Positions 18,111 to 26,146 of a stretch of DNA of 64,000 nucleotides are shown here, piece after piece; the stretch's first letter is position 1; each line of letters starts with the position of its first letter. A program made the translations under genes and the position numbers. The notes below the pieces were generated by a model. That model was given only the letters and a program-made list of their open reading frames with translations. It did not search any database and was not told the origin of the DNA. The DNA is from Muribaculum sp. (lineage in GTDB: Bacteria; Bacteroidota; Bacteroidia; Bacteroidales; Muribaculaceae): positions 62,001 to 126,000 of the forward strand of contig VSOZ01000005.1 of the NCBI GenBank assembly GCA_009775095.1, written 5' to 3'.

Positions 18111-18560
18111 GTATTATTAGGAAGTGTATTCAGGTGATACAGATTATGAGCCGACTGAAGTTATACTTTGTTACATTATTTCGGATCAGAAGCAAAATCC
18201 GGTTGAACTGTTAATTATTTATTTGCGAATACAATACTTATTTAGATTGAGTTTTGCCCGCAGATTAGAGTCGGAGACTCGAGATATGTTTAACCCCACG
18301 ATTAGCGCTAAAGCGCGGTTCATGGGGCGTGCAGATAATTGATTGACACAACTTCGCGTCGGAGACGCGATACATATCCGAATGGACTGATGTGCTATGT
18401 CGCCTGTCCCCGACAGGCATTTGATATTAGGGCTTAGACCACCCCACGAACCGCCGTCAACGGTCACTTTGTTCCCTACGTCGGCTTATCGCGGGGTTTT
18501 GCACATAGTGCATCTCCGACGCACCCAATTTAACTACCGATTTGTTAAATTGATACAATA
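18111..18560. repeat. Non-coding hairpin cluster (REP-like)
   Basis: No gene is visible here. Four short hairpins share a GTC-GGR-GAC core: GAGTC/GACTC (18268-18280, plus), CGCGTC/GACGCG (18355-18369, plus), GCCTGTC/GACAGGC (18402-18418, core on minus) and GCGTC/GATGC (18510-18522, minus). The stem bases differ in a compensating way. The first and last are each followed, in their own direction, by an AACCCC...GGGG segment (18291-18327 plus; about 18495-18431 minus). That gives two units in inverted orientation. This resembles interspersed REP-like repeats of Bacteroidales; copy number in the genome cannot be judged from one window. Confidence 0.65.
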
Positions 18561-19131
18561 TTATTGGTGTTCGTCGGGTTTTATGAAACCGACCGGACGG
18601 CGAGGTCTGGCAGTCGTTTTTGCCTGAAGTTCGGCAAGAGAGGTGTTGATAGCCTCAATCTGTGCGCGCGTGTCCTCGTTTATGTCGTTGTAATCGGCAA
18701 ATATCTCCTCCAATTCCTGCTTCAAATCCGCGAAATTATGTTCAAGAGTAACCAGCCGCTTAATTGGCGAGTTCTCCGCTATCATCTGACGCACAGCGAC
18801 AAAGGCACGCATGATACCCATGTTGATTTGAATAGCAGTCGTCGAAGTTAATACGCTTGACAACATAGCAACACCAAGCTCTGTAAATACATACGGATTG
18901 CGTCTCATTCCCATTTTTATTGAATTGGATATCACAATTTGTGATTTCCAATTCCTGACTTCAGCATCACATGAAGTCTTCGGGAAAGCGTTCTGAATTG
19001 CGCTTTACTGCCTGATTCAATACCCTTGTCTCAACTCCATACAATTCGGCAAGGTCGCGATCAAGCATGACGCGCTGTCCTCTTATTTCGTAGATCTTGT
19101 TTTGTATTAGTTGTAAGTTATTTATTTCCAT
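18561..19131 (-). pseudogene. Frameshifted ORF6N-domain gene
   Basis: The frame starting at ATG 19131 encodes the ORF6N DNA-binding N-terminus (IYEIRGQRVMLDRDLAELYG, then NSERFPEDFM) and hits TGA at 18967-18969. The rest of the family sequence resumes at once in another frame (DAEVRNWKSQIVISNSIKMG, then RRNPYVFTELGVAMLSSVL) and runs to 18561. Compared with the usual PEDFMFQLTxxE stretch, one base remains where four codons are expected, so about 11 bases are missing. ORF6N proteins are typical of phage and mobile DNA. The C-terminal half alone might still be translated from an internal ATG near 18935. A sequencing error is possible but an 11-base loss makes it unlikely. Confidence 0.85.
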
Positions 19132-19229
19132 GGTATCATACTGTTATTACTAATTAAAGAATATCGCAAATATAACAAGAATATTTGATAAAACGCAAAT
19201 AACGACAAACTTATGTAACAAATAAATAT

Positions 19230-19237
19230 TATATTTG
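19230..19237 (+). promoter_or_regulatory. -7 box TATATTTG before the ADP-ribosylglycohydrolase
   Basis: Exact TAnnTTTG match in an AT-rich stretch 77 bases before the ATG at 19315. Confidence 0.5.
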
Positions 19238-19314
19238 CAATTACATCAATATTGACAATAATTAATTGCCGGTGAGTACCGCATTATTATTTATCGATCA
19301 AGAATAGAGAGGTT

Positions 19315-20265
19315 ATGAAAAAGGAGATGTTACGCGACAGGATACTGGGTTGTCTGTACGGGCAGGCCATAGGCGATGCGCTCGGACTCGGCACCGAATT
19401 TATGAGCAAAGAGGAGATCAATCGGCATTATCCGCAGGGATTGAGCCGGTATGAACAGTTCATACAAGACCGACATCGCAGTAAAAGTGCCAAGGGCGCT
19501 TGGACCGATGACACCGACATGATGCTATGTGTTCTTGACGGTTTTGAAAATGGCACATTTAATTTACATCAGATAGCTAAAAACTTCAAAGACTGGTTCA
19601 AAAGCGATCCTGTCGATATAGGGCTGCATATCTACAACGTCCTGTCGTATAGCGACTATCTCGACAATCCCTTTTTTGTAGCGGAGGTCCATTGGAAGCT
19701 GAACCGGTGCCGCAGCGCCGCCAACGGAGGCATTATGCGTACATCGGTCGTAGGCCTTCCAATGGGTGTAACCGACAAGGATATTGAAGACATATGTCGA
19801 CTGACTCATCCCGATAAACGTTGCATAGGGTCATGCGTCATCGCCTCGCGCATAATCAACAGTCTGGTATGGGAACAGCGCAATATGTCCTTACAGGAGA
19901 TAAAATCCATTGCGCAGAAATATGATGACCGTATCATGGAGTGGATTGATTTGGCTTACGCGGAAGATATCGAGCCGCTCAATCTTGAGGACAATGCCAC
20001 GATGGGCTACACGTTGAGAACTCTCGCAGCTGCGTTGTGGGCATATTTCCATGCTCCCGATTTTGAAAGCGGATTACTGACCATAGTTAACGAAGGTGGT
20101 GATGCTGACACAAATGCAGCCATAGCCTGCGCCATTCTCGGTGCCAAATTCGGTTATTCGTCAATACCTTCCTACTACATCGACAATCTGCATAATGGCA
20201 GCATATATAAAGAGAAAGTCGACCGTTTCATTGACGCAGTGCTATGTAATGCCGAACATTGTTAA
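19315..20265 (+). CDS. ADP-ribosylglycohydrolase family protein
   Basis: 316 residues, the normal size of the DraG/ARH fold, which removes ADP-ribose from proteins or small molecules using two magnesium ions. Metal ligands are visible in WTDDTDMM (T64, D65, D66) and the C-terminal GGDADTNAAIACAILGA. The N-terminal GCLYGQAIGDALGLGTEF is the family hallmark. No ADP-ribosyltransferase toxin or DraT lies beside it. It sits in a patch with a broken ORF6N gene and a DUF6291-like gene, so acquisition by transfer is possible. The substrate is unknown. Confidence 0.92.
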   Translation: MKKEMLRDRILGCLYGQAIGDALGLGTEFMSKEEINRHYPQGLSRYEQFIQDRHRSKSAKGAWTDDTDMMLCVLDGFENGTFNLHQIAKNFKDWFKSDPVDIGLHIYNVLSYSDYLDNPFFVAEVHWKLNRCRSAANGGIMRTSVVGLPMGVTDKDIEDICRLTHPDKRCIGSCVIASRIINSLVWEQRNMSLQEIKSIAQKYDDRIMEWIDLAYAEDIEPLNLEDNATMGYTLRTLAAALWAYFHAPDFESGLLTIVNEGGDADTNAAIACAILGAKFGYSSIPSYYIDNLHNGSIYKEKVDRFIDAVLCNAEHC

Positions 20266-20334
20266 GTAGGTCAACGGAAAACCCTGTTGGGGTATCGTTT
20301 CGGATATACCGACAAAGCTTCTTCTACACAAAAA

Positions 20335-20378
20335 AATGATGCTATAACACACTAAACCACAGCGTATTTAGCATCATT
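20335..20378. terminator. Hairpin, possible terminator
   Basis: Arms AATGATGCTA and TAGCATCATT around a 24-base loop, preceded by an A-tract. It lies 69 bases after the ADP-ribosylglycohydrolase stop. The flanking A-tract suits termination on the minus strand better than on the plus strand. Confidence 0.4.
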
Positions 20379-20415
20379 ACGCCCGATTGTGCATAAAAAC
20401 GGTGTTTCGGTGTAT

Positions 20416-20423
20416 TATCTTTG
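20416..20423 (+). promoter_or_regulatory. -7 box TATCTTTG before the DUF6291-like gene
   Basis: Exact TAnnTTTG match 33 bases before the ATG at 20457. A TTGT lies 25 bases further up, a longer spacing than usual. Confidence 0.5.
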
Positions 20424-20456
20424 TGGGAAACATCATTTAAACCAATATCACATACG

Positions 20457-20930
20457 ATGAAACGTACACCGAAATTTGACAAGGCATGGAGCGAGTCCAT
20501 AGCCATGCTTCCCGCAGAACTTCAGCAACCTCTCATCGACGCCATCAAGGAGTATCAGACCACCGGCATCGAACCCGCAGACCTTAGTCCGATAGCGCAA
20601 TGCGTGTTCAATCTGTTGAAACCCATCATCGACCGTCGTGCTAAAGCCGCATCCGACCAGCGCCGTCGCCGCGAGGCAAAAGCCGTGGTGCAGTGTGCAC
20701 CCGTCACAATCGAGGCCGGTCGCCGTGTCAAGCAGGACCGCAAATACATCCGTCTCCTCGCCAAGCGCTACAATCTCATCCACCGCGATATCAAGGCCGA
20801 GATAGACCGCGTATCCGCCCTATTGGCTGCCAACGGCATTGAACGTATCCCCGTCTATCTCTACAAAGAGTACCTCGAACAGCGTCTCGCCGACATAACC
20901 GCACCTGAAGACTCGGCAAAATATAAATAA
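20457..20930 (+). CDS. DUF6291-like protein
   Basis: 157 residues, no signal peptide, basic. The N-terminal half (LPAELQQPLIDAIKEYQTTG, then AQCVFNLLKPIIDRR) follows the DUF6291 pattern seen in phage- and element-borne proteins with helical N-terminal domains. The rest is Arg/Lys-rich and helical and could bind nucleic acid. An in-frame start at 20421 is rejected because it lies within the promoter -7 box. No partner replication gene lies nearby. Its role is unknown; context and family suggest mobile-DNA origin. Confidence 0.65.
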   Translation: MKRTPKFDKAWSESIAMLPAELQQPLIDAIKEYQTTGIEPADLSPIAQCVFNLLKPIIDRRAKAASDQRRRREAKAVVQCAPVTIEAGRRVKQDRKYIRLLAKRYNLIHRDIKAEIDRVSALLAANGIERIPVYLYKEYLEQRLADITAPEDSAKYK

Positions 20931-20942
20931 ATCTGGCAGTAC

Positions 20943-21038
20943 ATTCGACTTATTCGTATCTTTGACTACGTCTTAGATACTCGCGCTCAACAAAACTCAA
21001 ACAAGTTTGGTTTGGTATTCGACTTATTCGTATCTTTG
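20943..21038 (+). repeat. 22-bp direct repeat containing a promoter box
   Basis: The same 22 bases, starting ATTCGACTTATTCG and ending TATCTTTG, occur at 20943-20964 and 21017-21038, 74 bases apart. Each ends in a TAnnTTTG box. The second copy has TTTG at 21006-21009, 21 bases before its -7 box (21031-21038), a good promoter. The -7 box ends 7 bases before the ATG of the Crp/Fnr gene at 21046. Confidence 0.75.
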
Positions 21039-21045
21039 TCGATAT

Positions 21046-21627
21046 ATGGCGCAGTTTAATTCATTTTACGACATCCTTGACCTTTCCTTGCTTCAGAAGT
21101 TTTGCATGGAGCATGGAAAAGAAAAAGTTTATGCCAAAGGTGAATGCTTTGTACGTGAGGGTGAGACATGCCGCAATTTCGGATTCATCAAGTCGGGATA
21201 CTTCAAATATTGTACCTGTCGCACCAATGGAGACGAGGGTATCGGAGGTTTTGCTTTTGAAAACGAAGCTTTAGTTGATCTGGCAAATTCGTTCATGTCC
21301 AATAGACCGTCTATTGTCACCATATCCGCAGGATGTCAAAGCACTGTAATCGAGGTAAGTATTTCGGAGATCAAACGTTTTCTCGAAGCAAATTATCCGG
21401 AGTTTCTGAAAGACGTGACATCCGCCATATTCAGCGAACTATATCAACGTTATCTGAATGTTGTGAAGAAAACACCGACCGAACGCTACATTGAACTACT
21501 TAATATTCACCCGAAACTTTTTGACATCGTGCCATTGCAGGAAATAGCCTCATATCTGCTTATAACACCTGTATATCTTAGTCGCATACGTAAAAGTATC
21601 AAAGATAAAAACAGCTCTAAAACTTAG
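21046..21627 (+). CDS. Crp/Fnr-family transcriptional regulator
   Basis: 193 residues. A cyclic-nucleotide-binding-like beta-roll (about 25-120, KGECFVREGETCRNFGFIKSG) is followed by a long helix and a short C-terminal helix-turn-helix (about 155-185, LQEIASYLLITPVYLSRIRK). The phosphate-binding Arg/Ser pair of true cAMP sensors is not obvious, as in most Bacteroidota members, so the ligand is unknown. Start 21046 is preferred because an upstream in-frame start (21007) lies inside the promoter. The SDR gene follows after 60 bases with its own -7 box and could be a target. Confidence 0.88.
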   Translation: MAQFNSFYDILDLSLLQKFCMEHGKEKVYAKGECFVREGETCRNFGFIKSGYFKYCTCRTNGDEGIGGFAFENEALVDLANSFMSNRPSIVTISAGCQSTVIEVSISEIKRFLEANYPEFLKDVTSAIFSELYQRYLNVVKKTPTERYIELLNIHPKLFDIVPLQEIASYLLITPVYLSRIRKSIKDKNSSKT

Positions 21628-21653
21628 TTTAGATTCTTGTGCCCACAAATGAC

Positions 21654-21661
21654 TAACTTTG
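21654..21661 (+). promoter_or_regulatory. -7 box TAACTTTG before the SDR gene
   Basis: Exact TAnnTTTG match 26 bases before the ATG at 21688; a TTTA at 21628-21631 stands at -33-like spacing (22 bases). Confidence 0.55.
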
Positions 21662-21687
21662 TCTGTGCAAGATACAAATTATAGTTT

Positions 21688-22380
21688 ATGAGTACAGCCA
21701 ACATCCTTATCATAGGCGCCACATCTGGCATCGGATACGAATTATGGAGATATTATGCCTCAAACGGTTACGTCACATATATCATGGGGCGTCGTGGAGA
21801 GCTTCTTGACAAGATGGAGAACGAATATCGTGACACAACGTTTACGTATAAATGCGACATATCCGATGTAGAATCATTTGACAAAGCTCTGAACGCAATC
21901 GTGTCGCATAGCGGCAAACTTAGTACGGCTATTGTATGTGCAGGTATCGGTGATCTGAATCCGGAATTAAACAAAGATATAGAGTTGGAGACAGTAACAA
22001 CCAACGTCGCCGGATGGACCAATGCCGTAGCATCAATATACACATTCTTTGAGCGACAAGGCGGAGGCCATCTCGTAACAATAACATCGGTAGGCGGCAT
22101 GCAGCCAACCCCGGTGGCACCTGCATATAGTGCATCAAAAGCATTTCAGATAAATTACACTCGATCACTACAACGTAAATCCAAAGGCACAGGCGTTACA
22201 GTTACAGAGATACGTCCCGGTCTTGTCGCGACACGCATGGCAAAGGGCGAAGGACTGTTCTGGGTTATGCCTGTCAACCGAGTATGCCCACAGATTATAG
22301 ACGCGATAAAAAAGAGCAAGCGACTGTCGGTAGTGACACGACGCTGGCGTATCATAAACTACATTTTAAAACATCTATAG
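21688..22380 (+). CDS. Short-chain dehydrogenase/reductase
   Basis: 230 residues with a Rossmann fold. The nucleotide loop is GATSGIG (10-16). The catalytic triad is S134, Y147 (in AYSASK) and K151. The NADP-preferring basic pair appears at GRRGELL after strand 2. Classical SDRs oxidise or reduce alcohols, sugars or lipids, and the substrate cannot be predicted. It lies directly behind a Crp/Fnr regulator on the same strand. The convergent fcl gene ends 15 bases after its stop. Confidence 0.9.
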   Translation: MSTANILIIGATSGIGYELWRYYASNGYVTYIMGRRGELLDKMENEYRDTTFTYKCDISDVESFDKALNAIVSHSGKLSTAIVCAGIGDLNPELNKDIELETVTTNVAGWTNAVASIYTFFERQGGGHLVTITSVGGMQPTPVAPAYSASKAFQINYTRSLQRKSKGTGVTVTEIRPGLVATRMAKGEGLFWVMPVNRVCPQIIDAIKKSKRLSVVTRRWRIINYILKHL

Positions 22381-22395
22381 ACAAAGTCCTATTCG

Positions 22396-23337
22396 TCAGC
22401 GTTCGGCACGCATAGGGTTAGAGAGGAAGTCTTCATAAGCGAGGCGGATGCCGTCGGGGAGTTCGGTTCGGTAGGTCCAGCCGAGGCGGGTGGCCTTGCT
22501 GACGTCAAGAAGTTTGCGCGGTGTCCCGTTGGGGCGGGTCGTGTCCCAAAGTATCTCCCCTTCGTAACCGACGATTGCAGCGACAAGTTCGGTCAACTCC
22601 TTTATAGTAAGCTCTTTGCCGGTGCCGGCATTGACGGTCTCATTGCCGGAGTAATTGTTCATCAAGAACACGCATAGGTTGGCAAGATCGTCGACATACA
22701 GAAACTCGCGAAGCGGGCTTCCGTCGCCCCAGCAGGTAACGCTTCTCGCCCCCGACTCCTTCGCTTCATGAAAGCGCCGGATGAGTGCAGGGAGCACGTG
22801 TGAGTGCTCGGGATGATAGTTGTCGTTGGGACCGTAAAGATTGGTGGGCATGACCGATATGTAGTCTGTACCATACTGACGGTTAAGATACTCGCAGTAT
22901 TTCAGTCCCGAGATTTTCGCAAGTGCATATGCTTCATTGGTTGTTTCAAGCGATGACGTCAGTAAACAACTTTCAGGCATAGGCTGCGGAGCCATGCGAG
23001 GATAGATACACGAAGAGCCGAGAAATTCGAGCTTCCGGCAGCCGTTGCGCCACGCAGCGTTGATGACGTTCATCTCAAGCATCATGTTGTCATACATAAA
23101 GTCGGCGAGAGCGTTGCTGTTGGCAACTATGCCGCCGACTTTGGCCGCTGCCAGAAAAACATACTCAGGCTTCTCGGCCGCAAAAAAATCATTGACCGCC
23201 TGCTGATTTATTAAATCTAACTCTCTGTGAGTGCGTGTTATAATGTTTGTGTAGCCTTGACGTTGAAGTTCGCGCACTATTGCGGACCCCACCATACCGC
23301 GATGACCCGCTACATAGATTTTTGAATTCTGTTCCAT
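22396..23337 (-). CDS. fcl: GDP-L-fucose synthase
   Basis: Bifunctional epimerase/reductase that turns GDP-4-keto-6-deoxymannose into GDP-L-fucose for surface glycans. 313 residues. The NADP loop is GHRGMVG (11-17), and the catalytic residues are in GSSCIYP (S108/S109) and YALAK (Y137, K141). NLYGPNDNYHPEHSHVLPAL and GDGSPLREFLYVDDLA are family signatures. Its usual partner gmd lies 0.5 kb upstream on the same strand, separated by a four-helix-bundle gene in the opposite direction. Confidence 0.96.
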   Translation of the reverse strand: MEQNSKIYVAGHRGMVGSAIVRELQRQGYTNIITRTHRELDLINQQAVNDFFAAEKPEYVFLAAAKVGGIVANSNALADFMYDNMMLEMNVINAAWRNGCRKLEFLGSSCIYPRMAPQPMPESCLLTSSLETTNEAYALAKISGLKYCEYLNRQYGTDYISVMPTNLYGPNDNYHPEHSHVLPALIRRFHEAKESGARSVTCWGDGSPLREFLYVDDLANLCVFLMNNYSGNETVNAGTGKELTIKELTELVAAIVGYEGEILWDTTRPNGTPRKLLDVSKATRLGWTYRTELPDGIRLAYEDFLSNPMRAER

Positions 23338-23386
23338 TATTCAAAAAAGTTATATGTTTAAAGTAGAACGTATTAAGTTTTTTGAT

Positions 23387-23394
23387 TATATTTG
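23387..23394 (+). promoter_or_regulatory. -7 box TATATTTG before the four-helix-bundle gene
   Basis: Exact TAnnTTTG match 29 bases before the ATG at 23424. Confidence 0.5.
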
Positions 23395-23423
23395 AACGAT
23401 TATAAATTATAACTACATTAATA

Positions 23424-23777
23424 ATGAATGACATAAAACTCGAAAAAGCCGAAGAACTTGCCATTGAAATTATAAAGCTACATAGAATGCTGACCAAAGA
23501 GCAAGCGGAATATACCATAAGCAAGCAAATATTGAGAAGTGGAACATCCATTGGCGCCAATATTTCAGAATCTCATTTTTCTGAAAGCCGAGCCGATTTC
23601 ATCCATAAACTATGCATTGCACAGAAAGAGGCCAATGAGACCCTTTATTGGCTGAGGCTTTTGTACAAATCAAGCATTATCGAAAATGTAACATATACCG
23701 CATTGTATAACAGCACCGAAGAAATCCTTAAAATATTAACTTCAGCTATACGTTCATTAAAATCAAAACAGCCATAA
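23424..23777 (+). CDS. Four-helix-bundle protein (23S rRNA intervening-sequence type)
   Basis: 117 residues, all helical. The motifs ILRSGTSIGANISESHFSESRADFIHKLCIAQKEANET and YWLRLL mark the S23 / four-helix-bundle family, first known from intervening sequences of 23S rRNA genes but frequent as free-standing genes in Bacteroidota. It forms pentamers in known structures; its biological role is unclear. It is inserted between fcl and gmd on the opposite strand, with its own -7 box and a shared terminator, which suggests a self-contained cassette. Confidence 0.9.
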   Translation: MNDIKLEKAEELAIEIIKLHRMLTKEQAEYTISKQILRSGTSIGANISESHFSESRADFIHKLCIAQKEANETLYWLRLLYKSSIIENVTYTALYNSTEEILKILTSAIRSLKSKQP

Positions 23778-23819
23778 GCACCTTAACTTAATACGTAATA
23801 CTTAAAAACTTCATACTTT

Positions 23820-23844
23820 GAAATAGGCGTTTGACGCCTATTTC
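23820..23844. terminator. Perfect hairpin overlapping the gmd stop
   Basis: Arms GAAATAGGCG and CGCCTATTTC pair perfectly around TTTGA. The second arm contains the gmd stop codon. It lies between the convergent four-helix gene and gmd and may terminate both. Confidence 0.75.
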
Positions 23845-24926
23845 ACGATTCCTTTTTCAAGATATTCGGCAAGATTGGTTCTTACATGCTCGCCGGCACG
23901 CTCTGCAGCTACCTTAGCCATGTCAGCGTCAACCATTATCTTTACCAACTCTTCAAACGAAGTCTTCTGCGGATCCCAACCCAATTCGCGTTTGGCCTTT
24001 GACGGATCGCCCCAAAGATTGACAACATCTGTAGGACGGTAGAAGTCGGGCGATACCTCGACCAGAACACGGCCGGTAGCACGGTCTATACCCTTCTCTT
24101 CCGCTCCTTCACCGACAAATTTAAGCTCTATGCCTACGTAACGGAAAGCAAGTTCGCAGAACTCACGCACAGAGTGCTGCTCACCCGTAGCTATGACAAA
24201 ATCCTCCGGTTTATCATTCTGCAGTATAAGCCACATGCACTCTACGTAGTCTTTGGCATAACCCCAGTCGCGAAGCGAAGACAGGTTGCCGAGGTAAAGC
24301 TTGTCCTGTTTACCCTGCGCTATGCGTGCAGCCGCCAGAGTAATCTTGCGGGTGACGAACGTTTCGCCACGGCGCTCCGATTCATGGTTGAAAAGTATGC
24401 CGGAACAACAGAACATATTGTAGGCCTCGCGATACTCTTTCACAATCCAGTAACCATACAGCTTAGCCACGGCATAGGGGCTGTAGGGATGAAACGGCGT
24501 CAACTCATTCTGCGGAACCTCCTCTACTTTGCCGTAAAGCTCTGAAGTCGATGCCTGATATATGCGACAACTGTCGGCAAGACCGTTTAACTTAACAGCT
24601 TCAAGAATACGTAACACACCGGTGGCATCGACATTAGCCGTATATTCCGGGGTATCAAAAGATACCTGAACATGACTTTGAGCCGCGAGATTGTACACTT
24701 CATCAGGACGCACTTTGCCTATAACCTGAATAAGGCTCATTGAGTCGCCGAGGTCGGCATAATGAAGGTGAAACCGCTCATGACCTTCAAGATGCGCTAT
24801 GCGCTCACGAAAGTCAACCGACGAACGGCGTATGGTTCCGTGTACGTCATAGCCTTTTTCAATAAGCAGTTCGGCAAGAAACGAACCGTCTTGGCCGGTA
24901 ACTCCGGTAATCAAAGCTTTTTTCAT
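23838..24926 (-). CDS. gmd: GDP-mannose 4,6-dehydratase
   Basis: First step from GDP-mannose to GDP-L-fucose, giving the 4-keto-6-deoxy sugar used by fcl. 362 residues, an extended SDR. The cofactor loop is GVTGQDGSFLAE (8-19), the catalytic pair is Y151/K155 in YAVAK with TSEL (127-130), and the GMD-specific NHESERRGETFVTRKIT is intact. It is the last gene of a tight minus-strand run; ddl ends 18 bases upstream of its start. fcl lies downstream past the four-helix insert. Confidence 0.97.
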   Translation of the reverse strand: MKKALITGVTGQDGSFLAELLIEKGYDVHGTIRRSSVDFRERIAHLEGHERFHLHYADLGDSMSLIQVIGKVRPDEVYNLAAQSHVQVSFDTPEYTANVDATGVLRILEAVKLNGLADSCRIYQASTSELYGKVEEVPQNELTPFHPYSPYAVAKLYGYWIVKEYREAYNMFCCSGILFNHESERRGETFVTRKITLAAARIAQGKQDKLYLGNLSSLRDWGYAKDYVECMWLILQNDKPEDFVIATGEQHSVREFCELAFRYVGIELKFVGEGAEEKGIDRATGRVLVEVSPDFYRPTDVVNLWGDPSKAKRELGWDPQKTSFEELVKIMVDADMAKVAAERAGEHVRTNLAEYLEKGIVK

Positions 24927-24944
24927 AGAAGTATCTCCTCCTAT

Positions 24945-26132
24945 TTATCTTTTTGCGCCTTTAGAACCCTTGACACCTCCGCCGAGACTGAATATATTCT
25001 GGTCATAACTTACGGTCTTCATGCCTTGTTCGCGTTTGCGCTTCAATGCGAGTTTAACCAAAGTGTCCATCAGTTTGTCAAACGATATACCCGAAGCCTC
25101 CCAAAGATAAAATGACAGAGAGCCGGGTATAGTGTTTATCTCGTTCACAAATATCTCATCGGTATCATCGTCAACAATAACGTCAACGCGACTCACGCCA
25201 TGACAAGACAATACACGGAATGTCTCACCTGCAAGGAAACGTATGCGTTCACTCATCTCAAGAGGCAGATCGGCTGGAATACGTTTCTGCGATGCCTGCA
25301 TGCCTTTGGCGCTTTTTGTGCCGCCCATATATTTGTCCTCGTATGACAGGATTGAACCGCTTTTAATCGGCTCCTCGCATACCGAAGTCTTATAGTCGTC
25401 GCAGTCACCGAGCACCGAGCAGTTTATCTCTTTGAGATTGTCAACCATATGCTCCACAATAATTCTTGTAGAGTACTTCTCGGCGACTTCAACCTTTTCA
25501 ATCAATTCCTTGCGGTCAGAAACGCGGCTTATGCCTACACTCGAACCGAGATTAGCCGGCTTTACAATGACCGGATAGCCGAGCTTCATCTCTATCTTGT
25601 CAATTATGGCATCGCGCTTTGCGTACCACTCCTTGTCAGTAAACCATACATAATCCACGACAGGGATGTCACACGCCTGCATGATCATCTTCATCGTTAT
25701 CTTATCCATGCCGTTGGCGCTCGACAGTGTATTGCAGCCGGCATACGGTATGCCTATTGTCTCAAGCACACCCTCAAATATGCCGTCCTCACCGTTTGAA
25801 CCGTGAAGCACCGGTATGACAACATCAAGTTTTGCCACGGGGCCTTTAGGTCCGAACATGCCTGAAGACGCGGCACGGTACAGATTATAGTCGCCGTACA
25901 CAGGCCTCATGTACACTTCAGTACACTTCTTGAGCAGCTCGGGTATATTGCGATAGTTAGCCACGTCAAACAAGGCATCGCCGGTATACCAATGCCCCTG
26001 CTTGGTTATATATATCGGTGTCACGTCATACTTTTCACGGTCTATGGCATGCATGGCCTGCGATGCCGAGATTACCGATATTTCATGCTCGGTGGATCGT
26101 CCGCCGAAAAATACTCCTATATTAGTTTTCAT
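24945..26132 (-). CDS. ddl: D-alanine--D-alanine ligase family protein
   Basis: ATP-grasp ligase making D-Ala-D-Ala for peptidoglycan. 395 residues, longer than the 305-330 of DdlB and nearer the VanA/large-Ddl class. Visible motifs are FFGGRSTEHEISVISA at the N-terminus, HGSNGEDGIFEGVLE, KPANLGSSVGI, and the metal-binding end VNEINTIPGSLSFYLW. The C-terminal basic tail is extra. It follows the membrane-anchored MurF-like ligase by 14 bases. Whether this is the genome's only Ddl, and whether it makes D-Ala-D-Ala or another D-Ala dipeptide or depsipeptide, is open. The GSLSFY end alone does not settle it. Confidence 0.9.
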   Translation of the reverse strand: MKTNIGVFFGGRSTEHEISVISASQAMHAIDREKYDVTPIYITKQGHWYTGDALFDVANYRNIPELLKKCTEVYMRPVYGDYNLYRAASSGMFGPKGPVAKLDVVIPVLHGSNGEDGIFEGVLETIGIPYAGCNTLSSANGMDKITMKMIMQACDIPVVDYVWFTDKEWYAKRDAIIDKIEMKLGYPVIVKPANLGSSVGISRVSDRKELIEKVEVAEKYSTRIIVEHMVDNLKEINCSVLGDCDDYKTSVCEEPIKSGSILSYEDKYMGGTKSAKGMQASQKRIPADLPLEMSERIRFLAGETFRVLSCHGVSRVDVIVDDDTDEIFVNEINTIPGSLSFYLWEASGISFDKLMDTLVKLALKRKREQGMKTVSYDQNIFSLGGGVKGSKGAKR

Positions 26133-26146
26133 TGCTGATTTATTTT

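Noticed and set aside
18111..18560. tRNA or small-RNA gene in the hairpin cluster
   Set aside because: Hairpins do not form a cloverleaf, and no T-loop GGTTCRA or CCA end was found in the right spacing; repeats explain them better.
20421..20456. Upstream start for the DUF6291-like gene
   Set aside because: The codon lies inside the -7 box TATCTTTG, so it would not be in the transcript.
24945..26132. Vancomycin-type D-Ala-D-Lac ligase cluster (van)
   Set aside because: No vanH dehydrogenase, vanX dipeptidase or sensor kinase nearby; a Ddl-type ligase beside a MurF-like gene does not make a van operon, and Gram-negative cells have no need of it.
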